From: Ciona savignyi
Taxonomy: Eukaryota; Chordata; Ascidiacea; Phlebobranchia; Cionidae
Reading direction: 5' to 3'
NCBI GenBank assembly: GCA_000149265.1
Contig: CH000186.1
Span: forward strand, 122,485 to 186,484
Length of the DNA: 64,000 bases
Made by a program: the position numbers and the translations under genes
Notes under the pieces: generated by a model
Seen by the model: the letters and a program-made list of their open reading frames with translations, nothing else
What the model was told of the DNA's origin: nothing
The model's database searches: none
Shown here: one piece after another, positions 56,101 through 64,000 of the stretch
Layout: every line of letters starts with the position of its first letter
Position numbering within the stretch: position 1 is the stretch's first letter

Positions 56101-59100
56101 CCTTCGCCGCTCTGGTCCTGTTTTGGGTTACATCAAAGTATTTACTCAATCTACGCTCTTTAATAAATTATACTATTAACTTCCGTGATTTTATAGCCGA
56201 AATTTGCAAATAAGAAAATTGGTCAATTATAGTAAGTGTGCCTCCTATCATTTTCTCTCGGTGGCCTTTTATTTTTATGTCAAATCAATACATCATTATT
56301 AATATTCAAGACGGGCAAAAACGACAGTTGTTAAAACAGCACGTAGATATAATAATTGAAAAATATAAAAATGCCATATGCGATCGCAAAATCGATTCGG
56401 TTAGTTTATTTTTCGCTCCTTTATTACATTAAAGAAGAATATTACTGCTAGATAAAAAGGAAGAATAAAAACAACCGCAAAAATAAAGTACTACAACACT
56501 TAATTTTATTGTAAATACACACGGTATAAAAGGAAAATAAAGTGAAGTGCCCGTTAAACCTTACTTTATGCAAAACACACGTTTATTGTAGTATTAGTTA
56601 ATTAAGACAAGATCGCAGAACAGATAATAAGTTAAATTTTAGTCGGTCCTAATATATAACGAAATGAGCAACTTACTTTAGTCCGAAGAAGAATATCAAG
56701 AAAATCGACATATTTAGTTTTGCTAAGTCGCGGCTTATCGTCGATTTTCACAACCTTTCTTCGCGCACTGACCACCTGTGGATGGTTGGGGTTGTGTTTT
56801 TGGTGGGAACTACATTTAGCCCGTGCTCGTAAGTGGAGTAGTTAGGTAATTAAGATATATTAATGGGGAATATATGATGGGAATTACCAAAACCATTGGA
56901 CAGATTGAAAAATCCTCAAAATATACACATAATCTACATATATCTGGTTAAGGGAAACAGTGTATATTTAAAGTCGGTAACTTTTTTGCTTGAAGTCATT
57001 ATCGTACGGTCTGCCTTAGTCACGTTTTCGTGGCATGGAATAGGTCTAGGGTGTGAGTGCTGGGATAACTGATACAGAATGTTTCTTAGTAAAAATGTGG
57101 AAAACCTCTTAATTATTTAGCCCCTGTTTTAGTCAGTCATGTGTTTTATTATTTTTATCAACTTTGGTTTATAATTTTATTCTTGTTCTCAACGCTTGAG
57201 CAAAGAGTTTGCGTTTTAGTAAGCGGTTCTGTATTATTTCTGTCTTTCACTTTCGTTGTTTTATCACCTGCTGCATTAACCATTACTTTTATGTACGGCC
57301 TTTGTTATTTTTTTATTTTAATAGGGATACAGCAACTGTTTATTGATGTATGCTAATAAGTAGCCCGACCGGTTAGTCTGGTGGTTTAGTCTGGCGGCGC
57401 ATTTCAACCGAATGGTTGCAAGTCCCGAATGGTTGCAAATAGTTAGCCGGTTTTGTCCTTGGGCAAGGCACTTAATGAACATTGCCTGAATCAAGCAGAT
57501 TGATGAGTTCTACCAAATTAAAGGAATGTGTAAATCATACACAACACACTACAATAGCTCCGGTAACCCGACAGTGGGCGCGAGGTGATCTGATGATTGC
57601 CCGTGTGTTAACCCCCTTAGTTTTCCCATTCACGGGGATAAACATGAATATCCTATCCTATCCTAAGTAGAAATAAATTAAGCTGGATATAAAAAATACA
57701 CTTAAACCCTGTTTACAATCCGTTCAGGAACTTTACCCTGGCCATTTGTATGGTCGGGCGTATGACCGAATGGTTAACGCGACCGGTACATACACCAACT
57801 CTATAAAAATACGGTCTCCATCCTTGGATCGAACCTTAGACTGGTAAAAAAACCTTTACCCTGGCCATTTAATATGTGGTTGTGTCCATTAATACGGCAC
57901 TAACGAACACTGCCTTGATTCAGTGTAAATAAACGGATCGCTTAAAACTTGATTTAATACCTAGCCTATACAAATAATAAATGTCGTTATTGTTGACAAG
58001 CAAAACGACTGTTAAAAAATCTTTTCCGTAATTAAAACAGTCACATTACGCTAAAATGCTGAAGGCAGTGTATTGTTTGCCGGGGTAAGTTTCAAACAAG
58101 TAGCCTAATGGATTCGGTGATTCGCCAGTTTTTAATACCGTATTGTAAGATTTGGTCGCGTAATCATTCAACTAAACGACCGTTGTATTACGATACTATG
58201 CATAACGTTTAATAAGCAAGCAAGCTTGAAGTGTTTCAACTTACCGACTCCGACAGATCATGAACCACTTTAAGAGATTTGTGCCACAAGCGACCATCGG
58301 CAGTAAGGTTGTACACAAAGTCGTGTCTCACCCAAGGATTGTAAAACCGCTTGATCGCTAGATAGGATAGATGGTGGACAGCTTCAATATAAGGGTGTTT
58401 CTTTCTGTTTATAAAGGAAAAATATAATGTTTTTTTTTTGGTAATCCATAGAATTAGAAAAAAAGGAAAATAATTATGAACATTATGATAAAAGCATGAA
58501 ATCTGTAAAATATATAAGTTTATTAAATTTAAGTATATATTTGGGTCGTGCCATATACTAACTATTTATTGTCAGATTCGACAGGACATTAATTAATGCT
58601 TAATAATTGTAATTAGTTTGTGATTTGGTAGATTTGAAGGTATTGTTGAGAAATAAGAATTGTAATATATCACATTGAAATTGTAATGTACACTGTATAT
58701 TTTGGAAAGACCACATCGGTCTTTTCGTTATTAAAACAAACGTGTTGCCCATTTTCCGGTTAAAAGTATATACGTGTCAAATAGATGCACGTCTTAGTGC
58801 ACGCAAACTAAATCTGTAATTCATTTCGGTATTGTCCATTCCTTTCTCGTTCCGAAATCTACGATTAATCACAAAATTCACATAGGATGATATTTTAAAA
58901 AGATTATGATCGATTAAAACAGAATACTTGTGTTAAAGATTTGATTAAAAGAAAACGGACTACTTAAATGATTAGAAATATGGGAAAACCCCATATTTAG
59001 TTGTAAACTCATATGCCCCGAGTTCGTTAGAGTTTCTAACAATTCTATTCTTATCCAGATCATGTTAAATAAGATTCCTAAAAGTTCCAACCTGATCAAA

Positions 59101-62100
59101 CTCTTTATTATCTAAATGAGCGTTTTAAATTATTCCTACCAGTTATTTCTGAATTTTATGGTTAAAAGTACATTTCCTAGGAGTCAAGAAATTAAGATGT
59201 ACATCTATTGGCTAACATTTTGATATGTTTCAGGTCCCCGTTATAAAATACCGTCCATGTTAATTTTTTTAAATTATGGGTACAATTCATGTAGCATGGG
59301 CAATGTACAAATATATGATTAGGCATATTTGGCTTTTAATTATCCGGCGTTTACGATTTTGTAAATTATTATAATTGCAGCAGTTTTGCAACCAATTCTA
59401 TCGAACCAGTCAGTAGCTTATTATTGTGTAAACAGGAAACTTTAATTGTTAGTGTTCACTCACCCTATCCGCTGACAGTCCAAATCAGTGGACATCGCGC
59501 AAATAAGAATGCAGTCCAGCGTTAGAAGGCTGATGTCTTCGAAAAGTTCAACGGAACGGTTTTGTTTTTTACCCCATTTTTCAATCAGCGTATCAGTAGC
59601 AGAAGTGAACACGGGAGAATACCTATTGTGACGTACAATTTAAAGTTGGAATAATGTGTACTAGTCCTGCTAACTTACTGTTTCAGCAAATCTTGATGAA
59701 ATGCGGTTGATAAAAGCGCTTTCTGGCGTTGCCAACGTACCCCATTGCTGGTTAGAAGTCCATAACCGACGAATCCCGTCAGGTACTGGTACGTCATGTC
59801 ATCTTTGGTCGCTAAATAGCACAAAAATGAGTTTTTGTTGAGTGTGATTGGACTTGCTAGTTTATAAAAATAACTGGACCTTATTAATTTGTGTACTGTC
59901 GAAAGTCGTCCGTTAATTGCAGTAAACTGGGGCAATAAAATAGCACTTGGGACGATATACGTAAAAAGAGAAATTTATGATATATGTCATGATAAACTCA
60001 TAAATATCTAATAAACTTGTATCCTATTACATACTTTACAATATAAAGCAATTGTTACCCAGATTACTTTTTAAGCCAAAAAATACACCCTTTTTATTTT
60101 AGCGAACTATAAAAAGTAAGGATTATTTTGGTATTACGTGTTCCTACTGTTACAATATTGAAGGAATGTGTCATCGCCGAAATGTGTCTTGCTGTACAGA
60201 ATGCTGTACTTGTTGAAAAGTGAAAACCCAAATAAAAAATCAGACGTTTAGCCTGTAGAAATCTAACAAATAATTGGGCATATGTATCTAGTAGTTATTT
60301 TTGTTTAAGTTTAATAAAGCCATGGCAGACTTGGTCCTTACGTAGCGTGGGTATTTTTTCCGATATCTCTTAACTTTTAACATTGTTTTAACCCGATAAT
60401 GTAAAATGAAAACGGAGTAAACACTAAAAAAGCAAACAATTCTCATATTTCATAGAGAAAGGAAGTTACACTAAAGACTAAATGCTTTGTCCCGGATTAA
60501 TCGAATAACCAGAGCGACGACTTGACTGTTTCTCATTACACCATATTAGCATGTACTTTGTTCCATGATTACATATATCTCTATACATTGTCGCTTGTAC
60601 TTTCCGAGGCGGATATATGCCAGACATGCCATTGAAAGATAAAAATATGGATTTTTTGTTTTGGGAAAACGCAAGGGGGCGTTCTTACACGGGTAATCGT
60701 CAAATTAATTTGCGCCCAATCGTCAGGTTACCGATTGTTTTGTATACGATTAAGATTTTCTTTCAGGTTAAGACAATCCATTAATCCGCTGGGTTCAGGG
60801 GATCTTCGCTAAGGGCCGTGCGCAAGGACACAACCGACCAGTTCGAAACCAGTTCCGGACATAATACAATTGCGTTAGGTTTATACACCGTTAGTATGAA
60901 GAGCGCAAACATACCTTGCGTTGNNNNNNNNNNNNNNNNNNNNNNNNNNNNNNNNNNNNNNNNNNNNNNNNNNNNNNNNNNNNNNNNNNNNNNNNNNNNN
61001 NNNNNNNNNNNNNNNNNNNNNNNNNNNNNNNNNNNNNNNNNNNNNNNNNNNNNNNNNNNNNNNNNNNNNNNNNNNNNNNNNNNNNNNNNNNNNNNNNNNN
61101 NNNNNNNNNNNNNNNNNNNNNNNNNNNNNNNNNNNNNNNNNNNAGTCGTCGGGGCCAACTGTACAATAGGAATGTTTAGTTCAGTCAAATCTCAACTATT
61201 TGTCACTTTCGCTACAATACCACTTTTACAGTACGGTGTAGTAAGCCCGTTTTACAAACCCTTGTTACTATGCTAATCTTGTTACCAAGCCATTTTACCT
61301 CAGATAGGTGACATAATAACGAGATTTGACCGTAAAAACATTTTTGCGTCATCGCTACAGTAACAGACAGGGTTTGGTTCAAATTATCTCGATTTAAATG
61401 ACGAATTTCGCAGAAAAGTATCCGTCATTTGAGCGTTTAAATATTTGTTTTTTATTATTTGTAATTTCCATTTGCATTCTCCAGTAAACTTAAGCTTTAA
61501 TGGAAAAGAAAAAGATCAGACAAGGTATAAACGTGAAATCACACGGATCACTACTAAAACAGTATCTCTTACATGAGATATTACACAAACTTCGCCATCG
61601 TGAAATCACATGTATCACGGTATTATGATTAACAAAACACAGGTATTATAAAGTCGTATGTCGTCATTTATATACAAGAAAACATTTTTGTCGCATACAA
61701 ATAGGCCTGCTCTCCGTCATACTGAATGCGTGGGTTAACTGTTGTGTTTTTCAGTGCACTTTTTTTTAGAATATTTAAAAATTGAAATATTGCATCTGAT
61801 CAACTAAGTTTATTGACTTAAACTTTATTATCGTAGTTTAAACATAATATGTTCCCAACGACCAGGAGATGAAGTTCTTTCGCTTTGCCGGCACCGAAAA
61901 TAGTAAAAAGTGCAAAACGGATCCAGCGATAAACCCAGCACGGGTTCGAAACGACCTGTAAGAATACATCGTGATAAAAAATACAAATGTTCTCACATTG
62001 TAAGCATGGCCGACTAGCCATTGGGCGGGCGGAGAGCCGACGATCCTTGACATTCTTTTGCCAGCGGAGATCGTTTTCCAGTTTCGAAGCAATCCCTTAC

Positions 62101-62188
62101 CGAACCGCTGAAGCACAAACAATAGCACGATATCCGCTATCAGTGTTGGCATTACAAACCCGCGGATTGACCACCAGCCATGAATCAT
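53126..62188 (-). CDS. Cytochrome P450, CYP4 family, copy 2 (exon 2 mostly in an assembly gap)
   Basis: Exons, minus strand: 61997-62188, 60915-61158 (contains the N gap), 59679-59811, 59464-59622, 58245-58404, 56677-56775, 56030-56117, 55080-55182, 54418-54631, 53718-53800 and 53126-53309. Every exon outside the gap has exactly the length of its copy 1 partner, with no stop or shift and intact splice sites. Motifs: FGGHDTT in the I-helix (Gly before GHDTT where copy 1 has Ala), KESMR, PERF and a haem loop FSAGPRVCIG, closer to the family norm than copy 1's VCMG. Substitutions are mostly conservative (IPFIGRK for VPFIGRK). Same expected ER lipid-hydroxylase role as copy 1. Tail to tail with copy 1, with the EGF gene between them. 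Confidence 0.9.
55640..55938 (-). repeat. Long SINE in P450 copy 2 intron 7, absent from copy 1
   Basis: Complete long SINE (GTGAATGGAATAACCAAG to CACCAGACTAATC). In copy 1 the flanks (TATATTTTACGCC and AACAATGC) are adjacent near 41645-41665, an empty site. Confidence 0.8.
57366..57665 (+). repeat. Long SINE in P450 copy 2 intron 5, absent from copy 1
   Basis: Reads from GACCGGTTAGTCTGGTGGTT to GATAAACATGAATATCC in the SINE's own orientation. The 7-mer AAGTAG or a close variant flanks it. In copy 1 the sequence TTTCTACTTATAAGCAT runs through uninterrupted near 40180-40197. Confidence 0.8.
57750..57858 (+). repeat. Short SINE, partner of 40003-40130
   Basis: TATGACCGAATGGTTAACGC to GATCGAACCTTAG; present in both arms. 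Confidence 0.75.
60924..61143. other. Assembly gap, 220 N, removing most of exon 2 of P450 copy 2
   Basis: Only 15 and 9 bases of the exon remain at its two ends. By copy 1, about 118 exon bases are missing, so the gap is oversized by about 100 or hides an insertion. Frames reported across it are meaningless. Confidence 0.95.
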
Positions 62189-62301
62189 CGTGTTGTTTTA
62201 GGATCCTGAGCGTTTCTACTATATCTGTAAACAAGCGAGAAATTAATGGTTTTCGTTGAATCCGTGTAAACAGCTATATATTTTTTGCTATATGCTTCTT
62301 T

Positions 62302-62521
62302 ACGGCGTCGGGTTACCGGAGCTATTGTACTGTGCTGTATATATATGATTCACACGTTCCTTTAATTTGGTAGAACCCACTATAATCGGCTGGGTTCAGG
62401 CAATGTCCGTAAAGTGCTTTGCCCAAGGACACAACCTAGCCTATAGTTAGCGATCAGTTTCAAACCTGCAATCTTTCGGTTAAAAGGGGTCGCACTAAAC
62501 AACCAGACCAACCGGTCGGAC
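62302..62521 (-). repeat. Long SINE upstream of P450 copy 2
   Basis: GGTTACCGGAGCTATTG to AACCAGACCAACCGGTCGGA. It sits about 110 bp upstream of the ATG of copy 2, with no partner at that place in copy 1. It could separate the coding start from the upstream promoter. Confidence 0.75.
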
Positions 62522-62579
62522 CGTGAAATTAGTTTTTTAGTCACGTGTCTAACGCATTTTAAATATATATATATATATC

Positions 62580-62890
62580 CAATTAACATTTTTTGTTCTT
62601 GCGTGATAAAAATTACGCAATTTGGTGAACTAAGCGCGCTATTTCTAACTATCTCGCATCGAGTAACTACATTCGTCTTAAGTTTTAATAAACAACTCGG
62701 TTGACGAACACACCAAACTAACTCCGTAAACCGTCTAGTCGTGACACACCGTGTGCGGTTCATGCATTTAAATCGTGCACGCAACAAGCTTACTGTCGTA
62801 ACATTGATAGATTTCACTGCAGTTTTCGCCTTCAGGCTGCAAATCTAACTGGCAGCAATCTGTTTACAATACGCGCACGAGATGCCATGC
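62580..62890 (-). promoter_or_regulatory. Conserved upstream region of P450 copy 2
   Basis: Partner of 34240-34560. It keeps TGTAAACAGATTGCTGCCAG (reading ATTGTAAACAG here) and GCACGATTTAAATGCATGAA. A TATA-like TTTTATATC takes the place of TATAAATAG in copy 1. Confidence 0.45.
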
Positions 62891-62929
62891 CTAGAGAAAC
62901 TTGATATAAAATTGCCTTTTTGTATAATC

Positions 62930-63040
62930 GTGTTAGGCGAATGGTTTACGCGACCGATACATATAACGACTCTTAAACACAAAACGGTCCTATGGTGACG
63001 GGCCCATCATGGGTTCGGTACTTGAAACGGTAAAAAAATT
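62930..63040 (+). repeat. Short SINE copy, right arm only
   Basis: TGTTAGGCGAATGGTTTACG to CCATCATGGGTTCGG. No equivalent in the left arm between 34150 and 34240. Confidence 0.7.
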
Positions 63041-63109
63041 AGTTCAGCATTTGATGGACACTGGTTAGATGGACGACTGGATAGTTGAACGTTCTTTGTT
63101 TAATCATTA

Positions 63110-63205
63110 TGCCTTATTTTCCAACCCATGATAGGCTAGTAGCTAAGACTTTTTTTGTATTACATTCGGTATATCTCGGTAGCGTTAACTGTTCAACCAC
63201 ACGAC
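63110..63205 (-). repeat. Short SINE, partner of 33577-33690
   Basis: CCCATGATAGGCTAGTAGC and GTAGCGTTAACTGTTCAACC; present in both arms. Confidence 0.65.
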
Positions 63206-63525
63206 CGTAAACGAAGCAACACAACATATCAATTTTAAGACGGTAGGCTTGCTGCAGCTGTACCCAATATTCCACTGGGTCGACAATAAAAACATTATCG
63301 CTTTGACTGTCAAACTTAATCCAAATTTAATTGGATATATATCGTGTTAATCAGTGGCTGTAAAAGTTCAAACGGAGAAAAATGACAGTTATCGATTTTA
63401 TAAGTATAAATTTCTGTAGTTCAATAATTTAGTATAGGGTCTCTTTAAAAGCATATTAGTTGTAGACCTAACGATAAAATCTGTTTACATGGACCGTAAT
63501 ACGAATCATTGCTATATGGTATTAC

Positions 63526-63647
63526 CGTTTTCATCTATTCCTTTTGCCACACAAGCTAGTACAATTATGCAGATGATAAAACGGGAATTGTTTTAATAAT
63601 TTGTCGACAAAATGATGAAAAACCGCTTACCTTAGTCTTAAACTTAT
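63526..63647 (-). pseudogene. Decayed copy of exons 1-2 of the EGF-domain gene
   Basis: 63631-63647 matches the 17-nt first coding exon at 50843-50859, but the start codon is ATA instead of ATG. 63526-63575 matches the 50-nt second exon (50733-50782) almost exactly, but its acceptor reads TTTTAT instead of TTTTAG. The intron between them is also similar. Both changes would prevent a normal product. The orientation is the same as the functional gene, and similarity spans roughly 63470-63700. Confidence 0.82.
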
Positions 63648-63699
63648 TGTAATCTACTCTGACTAACTGTTTACATAGGGAATGAAATGGAAACGTAGT

Positions 63700-64000
63700 A
63701 TAAGTAATTTATATATTTTTAAACGTAAAAAGGAACAAGTAATATAGGCTTACTATGCACCCTTAATACGGAAAGATATAGGAATAGGTATGAAATTGTC
63801 TTATCGTGTGGCAATAGGCACAAAAATAGCTCTTCTGGGCTTATTTAATACCTTCGATTGGCTCGCCACAAAAACCAATTTTGTGTAAAATTCGGCGTAA
63901 GTGGCGTTAGAATTCGTGTCATAATTATTGTTATAAAACTTAGATCTCTATGAAAGAATGCTTGTTGCCATGTTAGCCTTCCGCTTGTGGCAACAAAGAG
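63700..64000. other. Right end of the window, nothing recognised
   Basis: 300 bp of AT-rich sequence beyond the EGF pseudogene fragment. No exon, repeat or regulatory element could be supported. Confidence 0.5.

Larger units (their letters stand above)
52620..63410 (-). repeat. Right arm of the large inverted duplication
   Basis: Inverse partner of 33370-44885. Specific differences include long SINEs at 55640-55938 and 57366-57665 found only in this arm and absence of the SINE seen at 42852. The outer end near 63410 is followed by a piece of the EGF gene (63526-63647), which in the spacer lies on the inner side of this arm. Confidence 0.85.

Noticed and set aside
60781-61276. Several open frames across the second run of N
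   Set aside because: Unknown bases are read as open; only 24 bases of real exon lie there.
35177-63410. Explanation of the P450 pair as two haplotypes joined by mistake
   Set aside because: Ungapped sequence from 37333 to 60923 contains most of both copies in opposite orientation with a unique gene between them, and SINE differences and intron divergence exceed what I would expect from a simple misjoin. It cannot be excluded without long reads.

Overview
This is animal nuclear DNA. The genes have many short exons with GT-AG introns, tRNA-derived SINEs and hAT and piggyBac elements are scattered throughout, and the intergenic spaces are small and AT-rich. The gene content suggests a tunicate, most likely Ciona: a CCP/sushi exon array, a duplicated Twist-like bHLH gene with very short introns, and a compact CYP4 pair. 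The organism is an inference. Two runs of N (37233-37332 and 60924-61143) show this is a draft assembly.

Layout. (1) 1-21797, minus strand: the 5' part of a large secreted or membrane protein made of tandem sushi (CCP) domains. It has a signal-peptide exon at 21731-21797 and then 22 recognisable sushi exons, one of them broken. The last 14 are near-identical and arranged in higher-order C-B-A modules; the gene continues beyond position 1. Its introns carry SINEs, one split by a 1134-bp hAT element. (2) 22919-29922: two Twist-related bHLH genes, head to head, each of three exons and 321 codons, forming an inverted repeat. The intron that splits the HLH holds a 15-bp minisatellite, short in one copy and about 80 units long in the other, where a foldback element also interrupts it. 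About 3.2 kb of shared upstream sequence lies between them, including blocks kept at matching distances from the two ATGs. (3) 30091-32539: a piggyBac-type element with TTAA duplications, then a dead beta-1,3-glucuronosyltransferase (B3GAT-like) copy interrupted by SINEs. (4) About 33370-63410: a large inverted duplication. Each arm (about 11 kb) carries a full 11-exon CYP4-family cytochrome P450: plus strand 35177-44133 and minus strand 53126-62188, tail to tail. The 7.7-kb spacer holds a 10-exon minus-strand gene (45090-50859) for a 270-residue type I membrane protein with SGxG glycosaminoglycan-attachment motifs, one EGF domain, a transmembrane segment and a PDZ-ligand-like tail. A decayed copy of that gene's first two exons lies outside the right arm at 63526-63647.

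The genes do not form one pathway: a secreted sushi protein, mesoderm-type transcription factors, ER mono-oxygenases and a cell-surface EGF protein. What links them is the way the region grew, by exon array expansion and two inverted gene duplications, with later SINE insertions that can be ordered in time because empty sites survive in the partner arm.

All exon models were made by reading splice sites and frames by eye. Phases close exactly for both bHLH genes, P450 copy 1 and the EGF gene, which is the main reason for confidence in them.
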